Below are positions 51,827 through 59,615 of a DNA stretch of 64,000 nucleotides, one piece after another. How positions within the stretch are numbered: the stretch's first letter is position 1; the number at the start of each line of letters is the position of its first letter. Under the pieces are notes generated by a model, which was given only the letters and a program-made list of their open reading frames with translations, had not been told where the DNA came from and did no database searches. Made by a program: the position numbers and the translations under genes. Source of the stretch: Planococcus maritimus (lineage in GTDB: Bacteria > Bacillota > Bacilli > Bacillales_A > Planococcaceae); NCBI RefSeq assembly GCF_001592825.1, contig NZ_LTZG01000052.1:1-64000 (forward strand), written 5' to 3'.

Positions 51827-51978
51827 ATTCCGTTCCTCCCTCGCGTCGCTATGTTCAGTTTACTATACTGCCGCTTTGTGAACAACTGAGCACAAGCCCT
51901 AGACGCGAGCACGCCAAAGCGCGGAATAAAGGCAATTTTCCAACTTTCATAAATTTTGTACTGGGTGGTTATCTGGAG

Positions 51979-52004
51979 GTTTAGGGTTTTTTCGCTCAGG
52001 GTAC
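51979..52004 (+). promoter_or_regulatory. SigB-type promoter before the lmo0937-like gene
   Basis: GTTTAG, 14 nt, GGGTAC: one mismatch in each box. The Listeria relative lmo0937 is reported as SigB-dependent, which supports the call. Confidence 0.68.
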
Positions 52005-52054
52005 TTATAGGTATAACACAAAAGACAGATAAACTGGGAAGGCAGGTGCAGAAC

Positions 52055-52210
52055 ATGGGACGTATTCTTTGGATTATTTTGGTAGTAATTCTTGCGGTAT
52101 GGGTGATCGGATTCTTATTAGACGTAGCAGGCGGACTTATTCACATTCTTTTGATCATCGCGGCAATCGTCTTGATCGTGAACTTAGTGACAGGCAGGAA
52201 GGGTGTTTAG
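52055..52210 (+). CDS. lmo0937-like small membrane protein
   Basis: A 51-aa very hydrophobic protein with two transmembrane helices (ILWIILVVILAVWVIGFLL, then HILLIIAAIVLIVNLV) and a basic C-terminus TGRKGV, matching the lmo0937 family. Function unknown; members are stress-induced. The frame opens at 51956, but the ATG at 52055 follows GCAGGTG and lies after the SigB-type promoter. Confidence 0.85.
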   Translation: MGRILWIILVVILAVWVIGFLLDVAGGLIHILLIIAAIVLIVNLVTGRKGV

Positions 52211-52226
52211 CTAAACACCTGACCTT

Positions 52227-52272
52227 TAAAAACCCCGAACCAGCAGTTTGTTCTGCTGGTTCGGGGTTTTTT
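52227..52272. terminator. Bidirectional terminator
   Basis: AAACCCCGAACCAGCAG and CTGCTGGTTCGGGGTTT arms (17 bp) with A/T flanks, between convergent genes. Confidence 0.92.
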
Positions 52273-53390
52273 TATGCTCTCACTTTTGCATACACACATG
52301 TATCGCGGATTTTGCCGTCATGTCTCGACAGGCTATCCTTGCGCAATATGCCTTCTAGGTCAAAACCAAGACGCTCCGCTACCGCACGGCTTCTGACGTT
52401 GTCCGGATCACAACGGATTTCGACGCGGTTCGCTTGCAGCTCTTCAAATGCAAAACGGGTGATGCGTTCGACCGCTTCTGTTACATAGCCTTGTCCTTCA
52501 AAGCGGCTGTCCACCCAATAACCGATTTCAAATTTGCGCACTTCCCAGTCAATGCGGTGCAAGCCGCTCGAACCGATAAACTGCCCGCTGTTCTTATCGA
52601 AGAAATGCAGCCGCAGGTCTTTACGCAATTCGAAATCCGCTGCCGCTTCGATGAGATTCGCCGTCATCACCGCGAGGTCCGGCTCGTTTTGCGCGAACGG
52701 CATCCACGGCCGCAATGCTTCGAGTGAATGGCGCACCGCTTCGTAGCTAAGTATAGCGTCTTCCTTTTTCGGCGCACGGATCAACAAGCGCTCGGATTCA
52801 AAAACTTCCGGAAACTCCAACAACACCGGGTTGAACGGTGGTTCTGCAGGCGCTTTAACTGCATCGTTCCACATGACCGGTGTCGTCACGCCCGCTTCCC
52901 AGTCTTCACGGGTCATGCCGTAAGTCACCGCATCGTGATAACGGTTTTGTTTTGGCGAGAACCAGGCTTGGCGCAAATGCGCTTCCTTGACGAAACCAGT
53001 GCGCTCAAATGCTTTGCGCATCGCAAAATTATCGTGGCGCGTATGGCCTTCTAGGCGGATTTTCTTCTCCGGCAAGGAAAAGACGAAATCGGCGATCATG
53101 CGCAGCGCTTTCGGGCCATAGCCCTGGCCACGGTAGGAATCGGCAATCCGCAAATCAAACAGCGGAATCTCATCTTGTAAGTCGAAGATTTTCACCAATC
53201 CCACTTGCTCGCCTTCATCGTTTTCGATCCAAAAAGTTTTGACCTGATCTGATTTATAGCCGCCTTCAACAATCGTTTTTTCGATCAAGGCGCGCACCGG
53301 GTGCTCATGGCCATGATAAGGCCATGAATTGGTGGTCATAAATTCGATTAATTTTTCGTGCTCTTCCATAGTCCATTCTGTTAACTTCAA
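52272..53390 (-). CDS. Double-GNAT acetyltransferase
   Basis: A 372-aa protein with two complete GNAT domains. The first (about 1-165) has RIADSYRGQGYGPKALRMI; the second (about 185-372) is RimJ/RimL-like with RLLIRAPKKEDA and DSRFEGQGYVTEAVERI. Each half has its own CoA loop. The second kind acetylates protein N-termini or small amines; substrates are unknown. It looks like a fusion of two acetyltransferases that usually occur separately. Confidence 0.87.
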   Translation of the reverse strand: MKLTEWTMEEHEKLIEFMTTNSWPYHGHEHPVRALIEKTIVEGGYKSDQVKTFWIENDEGEQVGLVKIFDLQDEIPLFDLRIADSYRGQGYGPKALRMIADFVFSLPEKKIRLEGHTRHDNFAMRKAFERTGFVKEAHLRQAWFSPKQNRYHDAVTYGMTREDWEAGVTTPVMWNDAVKAPAEPPFNPVLLEFPEVFESERLLIRAPKKEDAILSYEAVRHSLEALRPWMPFAQNEPDLAVMTANLIEAAADFELRKDLRLHFFDKNSGQFIGSSGLHRIDWEVRKFEIGYWVDSRFEGQGYVTEAVERITRFAFEELQANRVEIRCDPDNVRSRAVAERLGFDLEGILRKDSLSRHDGKIRDTCVYAKVRA

Positions 53391-53411
53391 ATCGCAACCT
53401 CCAAACGCCTC

Positions 53412-55481
53412 TTACTTCTGGACTTTCACCAGGCGCAATGCATTCAAGATGACCAAAAGCGTAGCCCCCATATCCGCAAAAATCGCGATCCATAAAGTGA
53501 GCCAGCCTGGAATGATCAACAAAAGCGCCAAGATTTTCAGTGCCAGTGCAAAGATGATATTTTCCTTTATTATACGCAAAGTTTTTCGGCTTAGTCGAAT
53601 GGTATATGGAAGTTTTTCCAAATCATCTGCCATTAAGGCGATGTCGGCTGTCTCAAGGGCTGCATCTGTGCCCGCTCCGCCCATCGCGATTCCGATGTCG
53701 GATGCGGCGAGTGCCGGTGCGTCGTTGATGCCGTCGCCGATCATCGCCACACGGCCATATTGTGCTTGCAGCTCTTTGACGGCGGTCAGTTTATCTTCAG
53801 GCATCAAACCAGCACGGATATCCGTTAACCCGATTTCCGCTGCAATGGCTTTCGCCGTCGCAGGATGATCGCCCGTCAGCATGATGGTCTGCTGCACCCC
53901 GATGTCTTTTAGCGCTTGGATGATGCGTGGACTTTCCTCCCTGATGGCATCTGCCACGCCGATCACTCCGAATAAGTGCTTGCCGGAAAATACCGCCATT
54001 GCGGATTTCCCGCTTTCTTGCAGGCGATACGCAGCTTCTGGTGCATGGAATCCGTGCTCCTCTGCCCATTTCAAGCTGCCGACACGGATGCGCGTGCCGC
54101 CGATTTCAGCGTGCACACCTTTACCGGTCAAGGATTGGAAACGCTCGGATGGATACAGTTCAGGTGCTTGTTTCGTGATGGCGCGGGCGAGCGGGTGCTG
54201 TGACAGAGATTCGACAGACGCCGCAAGCTTGATGACTTCTTCCCGCGTATAGCCTTCTTCTGGCAATACATCAGTCAATTCCGGATAGCCTTTTGTCAAA
54301 GTGCCGGTCTTGTCGAATGCGACCGCCTGGATGCGCCCGGTTTCTTCCAAATGAATACCGCCTTTAATAAGAACTCCCTGTCTCGCCGCATTGCCGATCG
54401 CTGTTACAATCGCAACAGGCGTCGACACGACAAGTGCACATGGACAGCCAACAACAAGGACGGCCAAGCCTTGATAGACCCATAAATCCCAGTTTCCTGT
54501 AACGAATCCTGGAACGAGTGCGACCAAAAATGCGACAGCGATAATCGCTGGCGTGTAGTATTTGGCGAAACGGTCGACGAATTGCTGAGAAGGCGCTTTT
54601 TCTGCCTGCGCTTCTTCTACTAGATGAATGATTTTCGCGATGGTTGTATCTTCTACTCGCTTAGTGACAGTCACTTCCAACGCGCCTTCTTCGTTCATGG
54701 TCCCTGCAAATACTTCGTCACCCGGCTGTTTTGTGGCAGGAATCGATTCCCCTGTGATCGCCGCTTGATTGACAGCCGATTCACCACGCAAAACGGTTCC
54801 ATCCATAGCAATTTTTTGGCCAGGCTTGACGATCAATACATCGCCGATCCGGATGTCTTCGGTCTCTAGCTCAATTAATTCCCCGTCGCGCTGAATCAAT
54901 GCGCGGGACGGAGCAAGATCCATCAGTGAACGAATCGATTGACGCGCTTTGTTCATCGAGAATGATTCAAGCGCTTCGCTGATGGCAAATAAGAATACGA
55001 CGACTGCGCCTTCCCGCCATTCCCCGATAATGACAGCCCCGATAATGGCAATGGTCATCAAAGTTTTCATGTCGAATTCCAAACGGCCAAGGTTTTTTAA
55101 ACCGGTCGTGAACATCCGGTAGCCGCCAATGAGCATCGATGCACCGAACAAGCCGATCGACGCTGGATGCGTTTCACCTAGCTGGAAGGAAGCGACAATG
55201 CCGACGAGCAAAAAGACAAAGGAAATGGCCGTCTCTACCGTCTGGCGCCGTTTGTAGAATGGCACATGCGGCACGCGTTGTTTTTCTGGATAAACGCGGA
55301 TATGATCAAAAGCACCGGCTTTTTCCAGCGCTTCAATCGATACATTGCCATCGACGCGCAATTTGGATGCGCCGAAATTCAATTCAACGTTTTTCGCCTC
55401 CGGCAGATTGCGGATGTTCTGTTCGAACTTAGCCGCACAGCTAGTGCAGGATAAATTTTCAAGACGATAGGTTTTGCTCAA
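53412..55481 (-). CDS. cadA: Cd2+/Zn2+-exporting P-type ATPase CadA
   Basis: A 689-aa P1B-2 ATPase: one N-terminal metal-binding domain (LSCTSCAAKFEQNIRN), the transmembrane CPCALVVSTP site, DKTGTLTKG, the SQHPLA motif and GDGINDAPAL. It exports Cd2+, Zn2+ or Pb2+. The frame is open from 55508; the TTG at 55481 sits 6 nt after GAAGGTG and gives the family start MSKTYRLENLSC. The start lies within the end of cadC, so the two are coupled. Confidence 0.94.
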   Translation of the reverse strand: MSKTYRLENLSCTSCAAKFEQNIRNLPEAKNVELNFGASKLRVDGNVSIEALEKAGAFDHIRVYPEKQRVPHVPFYKRRQTVETAISFVFLLVGIVASFQLGETHPASIGLFGASMLIGGYRMFTTGLKNLGRLEFDMKTLMTIAIIGAVIIGEWREGAVVVFLFAISEALESFSMNKARQSIRSLMDLAPSRALIQRDGELIELETEDIRIGDVLIVKPGQKIAMDGTVLRGESAVNQAAITGESIPATKQPGDEVFAGTMNEEGALEVTVTKRVEDTTIAKIIHLVEEAQAEKAPSQQFVDRFAKYYTPAIIAVAFLVALVPGFVTGNWDLWVYQGLAVLVVGCPCALVVSTPVAIVTAIGNAARQGVLIKGGIHLEETGRIQAVAFDKTGTLTKGYPELTDVLPEEGYTREEVIKLAASVESLSQHPLARAITKQAPELYPSERFQSLTGKGVHAEIGGTRIRVGSLKWAEEHGFHAPEAAYRLQESGKSAMAVFSGKHLFGVIGVADAIREESPRIIQALKDIGVQQTIMLTGDHPATAKAIAAEIGLTDIRAGLMPEDKLTAVKELQAQYGRVAMIGDGINDAPALAASDIGIAMGGAGTDAALETADIALMADDLEKLPYTIRLSRKTLRIIKENIIFALALKILALLLIIPGWLTLWIAIFADMGATLLVILNALRLVKVQK

Positions 55482-55830
55482 CTGAAACACCTTCTTTCGC
55501 ATGTTCATTCGCGATGGTCACCAGCTGACGGACGTGGTCATCCGCCAGTGAATAATAAATTTGTTTGCCTTTACGCTCGGATTTCGCCAAATCCCGTTCA
55601 CGCAAATACCGTAAATGATGGGATGCCGTCGCTGTTGAGGAACCGATGACAGCAGCGATATCGCAGACGCACATTTCAGCTTCAATCGTCAGCGCATAGG
55701 CGATCTTTAAGCGTGTTTCATCCGCTAGCGCTTTGAACAGCGACGAAACGCCTTCTAGCTCGACCATATGTTTTTGGACACGATCGACGGCCTCAGGATG
55801 GACTTTTGTAATCTCGCACACTTCTGTCAT
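55459..55830 (-). CDS. cadC: ArsR/SmtB-family repressor CadC
   Basis: A 123-aa winged-helix metal sensor. AEMCVCDIAAVIGSSTATASHHL contains the CVCD alpha-3N-type Cys pair typical of CadC and the recognition helix. Cd2+/Zn2+/Pb2+ binding releases it from the operators upstream. It overlaps cadA by 23 bp. The ATG at 55830, after AAAGGTG, is preferred to 55848. Confidence 0.93.
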   Translation of the reverse strand: MTEVCEITKVHPEAVDRVQKHMVELEGVSSLFKALADETRLKIAYALTIEAEMCVCDIAAVIGSSTATASHHLRYLRERDLAKSERKGKQIYYSLADDHVRQLVTIANEHAKEGVSVEQNLSS

Positions 55831-55848
55831 ACTGCTCACACCTTTCAT

Positions 55849-55864
55849 TCAAACCTTCATTTGA
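55849..55864. promoter_or_regulatory. CadC-type operator, promoter-proximal downstream site
   Basis: TCAAACCTTCATTTGA: 5-bp arms TCAAA/TTTGA, 6-nt centre. It lies just after the predicted start of cadC transcription. Confidence 0.68.
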
Positions 55865-55872
55865 TTGACTCC

Positions 55873-55901
55873 AGTATACGTCTTCTCAAACAAACAGTCA
55901 A
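55873..55901 (-). promoter_or_regulatory. Sigma-A promoter of cadCA
   Basis: On the minus strand TTGACT, 17 nt, TATACT. The -35 overlaps the upstream operator, and the start lies at the downstream one. Confidence 0.82.
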
Positions 55902-55913
55902 ACCATGATTTGA
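55898..55913. promoter_or_regulatory. CadC-type operator overlapping the -35
   Basis: TCAAACCATGATTTGA has the same arms and centre length as the site 49 bp away, and covers the -35 hexamer. Confidence 0.7.
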
Positions 55914-55994
55914 ATGACAAGGAAGCTCCTCTGTTAATTCAAGGAATGCTATACTAAGAAAAACAATGACACCATAGAACAGGGGAGACGAATT

Positions 55995-56414
55995 ATGTAC
56001 CAACACGTATTGGTCGCTATCGATGGATCTGATCATTCAAAACGCGCCGCACACCATGCGATGCAACTCGTTAAAAACCATACTGAAGTAGAAGTGACAT
56101 TGATTTGTGCCGTCGACTATGGAAAATCAGAAAAGGAAAGCAATCGCGGGCTCACAAGCGAGCAAATCGCCGCAGCTACCCGTGAGTACTTAACGCCTTT
56201 CGAAGATATTTTCCATCAGGCAGGTATCTCTGTGAAAAGCGTGATTGTCCATGGAGCACCGGGACCAGCGATCGTCTCACATGCCAACGAACACCCTTAC
56301 GATCTAGTCATTATCGGCAGTCGCGGCTTGAATCCTGTGCAGGAATTTGTGCTCGGCAGCGTGAGCCACAAAGTAGCCAAGCGCGTTAAAGCGCCAGTCT
56401 TAGTCATCAAATAA
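55995..56414 (+). CDS. Universal stress protein, UspA family
   Basis: A 139-aa UspA-fold protein. VLVAIDGSDHSKRAAHHA at the N-terminus and the ATP-binding loop IIGSRGLNPVQEFVLGSVSHKV near the C-terminus mark the ATP-binding type. Its biochemical role is not known. It is monocistronic and diverges from cadC. A TATACT lies upstream, without a clear -35; no SigB site was found. Confidence 0.9.
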   Translation: MYQHVLVAIDGSDHSKRAAHHAMQLVKNHTEVEVTLICAVDYGKSEKESNRGLTSEQIAAATREYLTPFEDIFHQAGISVKSVIVHGAPGPAIVSHANEHPYDLVIIGSRGLNPVQEFVLGSVSHKVAKRVKAPVLVIK

Positions 56415-56417
56415 AAC

Positions 56418-56457
56418 GCAAAAACCGTCCCGCTGATTTAGCGGAACGGTTTTTTTA
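56418..56457. terminator. Bidirectional terminator
   Basis: AAAACCGTCCCGCT and AGCGGAACGGTTTT arms with one mismatch and T runs. It serves the usp gene and the second crcB gene. Confidence 0.84.
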
Positions 56458-56790
56458 TACAGAAGCAATGGAATAGCCGGCCGCAAACAGCAACAAGCCA
56501 CAAATGAGCGTCGCGGAAATATAAAATGCACCGCGTTTCCACTGGCCATCTTCAAAATCTTTCACGCTGTCGAGCGCCATTGTTGAAAACGTCGTGAACG
56601 CTCCGAGAAAAGCAAAGATGCTAGAAGATACCGGCAAGCCTGCCCCAATACACGCACCGATCACGAACGAACCGGCGCTGTTGACGAACCATGTCGCAAG
56701 CTTCGGCTGATGCGCACGGATTTCCACCGCCACGTAACAAAGATAGCGGGCAACCGCCCCGAGAAAACCGAATACAGCGATATTAATCAT
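56455..56790 (-). CDS. crcB: Fluoride channel subunit CrcB/FluC (second gene)
   Basis: A 111-aa four-helix Fluc protein with WFVNSAGSFVIGACIGAG (conserved Asn-Ser/Gly) and FLGAFTTFSTMALD (the polar track). It exports F- as a dual-topology or paired channel. The frame is open from 56862, but the ATG at 56790 has AAGGGGG 8 nt upstream and overlaps the previous gene (ATGA). The tandem pair suggests a heterodimer. Confidence 0.92.
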   Translation of the reverse strand: MINIAVFGFLGAVARYLCYVAVEIRAHQPKLATWFVNSAGSFVIGACIGAGLPVSSSIFAFLGAFTTFSTMALDSVKDFEDGQWKRGAFYISATLICGLLLFAAGYSIASV

Positions 56791-57140
56791 TCGACCGCCC
56801 CCTTGCGTCCCGCCAAGAGGCCTAAAGCTGCGGCCACAATCGATGCGGCCGTCATGCCACAAGCATATATCAGGCCTGCCAGCAAAGACGAGTCAAGCAG
56901 GCGGAACCAATCTGCCGAAAAGGCGGAAAAACTCGTGAACGAACCGATTAACCCAGTCGAGACAAACAACCGCGTCTCCGCTGAACGGTTTATTAACCGG
57001 GCGGCTGCGATGCCGATAAAAAAACTCCCCATAATATTCACCAGCCACAAGCCCATTCCGGCTCCAGCGAATTGAAACACGGCCGCGCGCAGCAATGAGC
57101 CAGCCATGCCGCCAAACCCTACAGCCAATATCTTTTTCAT
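56787..57140 (-). CDS. crcB: Fluoride channel subunit CrcB/FluC (first gene)
   Basis: A 117-aa Fluc protein with LWLVNIMGSFFIGIAAARL and STGLIGSFTSFSAFSADW, the pore-forming motifs. It overlaps the next gene by 4 bp. The two differ in N-terminal charge pattern, as in fixed-topology pairs. The gap upstream is only 32 nt and has no room for a fluoride riboswitch. Confidence 0.92.
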   Translation of the reverse strand: MKKILAVGFGGMAGSLLRAAVFQFAGAGMGLWLVNIMGSFFIGIAAARLINRSAETRLFVSTGLIGSFTSFSAFSADWFRLLDSSLLAGLIYACGMTAASIVAAALGLLAGRKGAVE

Positions 57141-57172
57141 AAAATCCCCCGAACGTTTTTCTTCAGTATACC

Positions 57173-59527
57173 TTATTCAGGGGTGAGCGTTAATTCTACC
57201 CCTTCCACTTCGCCTTCGATCTGGGTTTCATGAAAATCGCCTTGCGCCCAATCATCGACCTGGTTGTGGAAAAAGTCGGATTTCATATGTCCGCTGAGCC
57301 CCGGGCCCACGATATGATAGGCTTTCGACAAATCGGCCAGATCGGCTACAAATCGCCAAGAGGCCCCGTGGTCGACATCGCCATTATCGTTGAACGCCGC
57401 GGCTTGGACGGTGATGTTCGAACCGCCCACCGGCACTTTATCCGGATTTAAGAACTGCTCGAGAATTGGCGACGCCCCAGCAACAGGATGAGGGAAGGTC
57501 AATTGGTGATATTCTCCCCATTCCCAATCTTTCGGATCGCTGCCTTGCGCTGTTTCGATGTCCTCAAGTGCCAGCTCCAGCGAGTCGGCTAGCCATTTTC
57601 CGGTGCCGCCGTATTCACGCACCCATGCGCCCTCGTCTCCTTCGAAAGCCTGGCGCAACATAGCGTCAGTGATATGGTTTTTGCCTGACAGCATATCGTA
57701 GACATCTTCAGGGAATTGTTCTTCGAATAAGGTGTCCGGCAATTGGCGCATCCACGTGTGGAACACAAAAGGTGCCGCTTGCCCGGCACTATCGACTTGG
57801 TCCCAATTGCGCAGCATCTCGAACAACTCGTCATGGTCATCGGTTACTTTTTCGACTTCCGCCATCATTCCTTCGAGAAATTCGGCAGCGTACAGGTTTT
57901 TCTGGTCCATCTGCAAGTCCATCATATCCTGGGCTGTCAGTTTATCGTTGCCTTCGAGCACTTCCGCGATGCGCTCATAGCGATAAGACTGTGCCCAGAA
58001 ATCCGTAATATGGTACGGATAGCTATCATCTATGACTTGGTTATTGGCAGTCGCAATAAACCCGGATTCCGGATTGACCGAGCGCGGCAATTCATCGAAT
58101 GGCACATAGCCATCCCAGCCGTATTCTGCAGAATCGCCTGGCACCGGCAATTGCCCATCCCCTTGCTTGCGAATCGGGATGCGCCCGTTCGCTTTGTATG
58201 CAATTGTTCCATCGGTCGATGCAAAGACAAAATTTTGTGCAGGCGCCTGGAAATCTTCCAATGCTGTTTCGAATTGTTCCCAGTTTTCCGCTTTGTTGAA
58301 ATTTAACACAGCTTGCAATTCCAGTGTCGGCTCCAGTGCCGTCCATTGCATCGAAAAGACGGCGGATGGTTCTTCTTCCTCGTACAAGACCGGTGAGACG
58401 ATTGGGCCGTGGCGAGTAACGAGCACTTCAAAGTCGACGGTCTCTCCGTCTTTTACCTGGATTGGCTCATCTAGCACCTCTGCTTGCTCCCACTCTCCTT
58501 CGTAGCGGAACTGTGTCGGATCATCAGGATTCGGCGTTTCAATATACAGATCCTGAACATCCGGTCCGACGTTCGTCACGCCCCACGCGATTTGCTCGTT
58601 ATGGCCAAGAATGATTCCCGGAATGCCTGCAAAAATGACGCCGCTGACATTTTGCTCGGGTGACTCCAAATGCATTTGGTACCAAATCGATGGCGTGCTG
58701 AGCCCGAGATGCGGATCGTCTGCCAACAGCGGCAAGCCGCTTTCCGTCTTATCTCCAGACACAACCCAGTTATTGCTGCCGTTGAATTCCGGCGGGATGA
58801 CCGCCGGATCGAACGCGCCGGCAACCGTCACCGGCTGTTGTTGATTGGCCGCTAAAATCGCAGGTGCCTCTTCCGGATAGCGGATGAACAATTCACGGGC
58901 TTTATCTTCCGGAAATTCATTTAGCGCCCAGTGCCTCACTGCAAGTGAATTCCAATGGCCACCGAGATCGTAGGCCATGAATTTGCCGATTGCCAAAGAA
59001 TCAACCGGTGTCCAAGATTCGGGTTCATAGCCAAGCAATGCGAATTCATAGCTCAGGCGCCCTTCCTCTTTTGCTTCGTCGATATACGCGTTGACGCCTT
59101 CTGCATACCACTCGAGCACTTGCTTCGCTTCTTCGCCATAGCCAGCCCAAGACGCTTCACCCGCTCGGCGCAAGCTAAAGGTGCGAAAATATTTATCGGT
59201 ATCAACTGCCGCTTCCCCAATCACTTCTGCCAATCGGCCGCTTGCCTGCCGTCTGGATAAATCCATTTGAAACAAGCGGTCCTGCGCTTGTACATAGCCT
59301 TGCGCGCGGTACAGATCCGCGTCGCTTTCAGCCCGTATATGCGGCACGCCGATATCATCCCGTACGACCGTCACTTGTTCCTCCAACGCCGCGACGGCTA
59401 CTTCTCCTTCAATGACTGGTTTCGACTTCGATATGTAAACGTTTGCAAAAATAACTGCGGCGATGCCCAGCACGACCAACGTGCCGAATGCGATCAATAG
59501 CCACTTCCCCCACTTTTTCTTGTTCAT
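57173..59527 (-). CDS. Penicillin-acylase-family (S45) amidohydrolase
   Basis: A 784-aa Ntn-hydrolase. A short basic N-terminus and a transmembrane anchor (residues 7-28) precede the alpha part; the autocatalytic site that exposes the beta-chain serine is NGSNNWVV near residue 225. The fold extends over the whole length, as expected for the unprocessed precursor. Members cleave penicillins or acyl-homoserine lactones; the natural substrate here is unknown. The frame opens at 59641, but the ATG at 59527 has GGGGG 8 nt upstream and gives a proper membrane anchor. Confidence 0.91.
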   Translation of the reverse strand: MNKKKWGKWLLIAFGTLVVLGIAAVIFANVYISKSKPVIEGEVAVAALEEQVTVVRDDIGVPHIRAESDADLYRAQGYVQAQDRLFQMDLSRRQASGRLAEVIGEAAVDTDKYFRTFSLRRAGEASWAGYGEEAKQVLEWYAEGVNAYIDEAKEEGRLSYEFALLGYEPESWTPVDSLAIGKFMAYDLGGHWNSLAVRHWALNEFPEDKARELFIRYPEEAPAILAANQQQPVTVAGAFDPAVIPPEFNGSNNWVVSGDKTESGLPLLADDPHLGLSTPSIWYQMHLESPEQNVSGVIFAGIPGIILGHNEQIAWGVTNVGPDVQDLYIETPNPDDPTQFRYEGEWEQAEVLDEPIQVKDGETVDFEVLVTRHGPIVSPVLYEEEEPSAVFSMQWTALEPTLELQAVLNFNKAENWEQFETALEDFQAPAQNFVFASTDGTIAYKANGRIPIRKQGDGQLPVPGDSAEYGWDGYVPFDELPRSVNPESGFIATANNQVIDDSYPYHITDFWAQSYRYERIAEVLEGNDKLTAQDMMDLQMDQKNLYAAEFLEGMMAEVEKVTDDHDELFEMLRNWDQVDSAGQAAPFVFHTWMRQLPDTLFEEQFPEDVYDMLSGKNHITDAMLRQAFEGDEGAWVREYGGTGKWLADSLELALEDIETAQGSDPKDWEWGEYHQLTFPHPVAGASPILEQFLNPDKVPVGGSNITVQAAAFNDNGDVDHGASWRFVADLADLSKAYHIVGPGLSGHMKSDFFHNQVDDWAQGDFHETQIEGEVEGVELTLTPE

Positions 59528-59585
59528 GAATGAATCCCCCTTTTCATTTTTCTTTCGACTGAGGCCGTGGAAAATCCTTCCTCTC

Positions 59586-59615
59586 CATTGAAAAAAGCTT
59601 GCCGCAGCGGCAAGC
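59586..59615 (-). terminator. Terminator of the antiporter gene
   Basis: AAGCTTGCCGC and GCGGCAAGCTT arms followed by TTTTTTC on the minus strand, immediately after the stop. Confidence 0.84.

Noticed and set aside
12092-56862. Numerous long antiparallel and alternate-frame ORFs within real genes (for example inside copA, the GNAT genes and the penicillin-acylase gene)
   Set aside because: They lie in other frames of well-supported genes, lack ribosome binding sites and show no family resemblance; treated as shadows.
57141-57172. Fluoride (crcB) riboswitch before the Fluc genes
   Set aside because: The gap is far too short and contains no riboswitch-like sequence.
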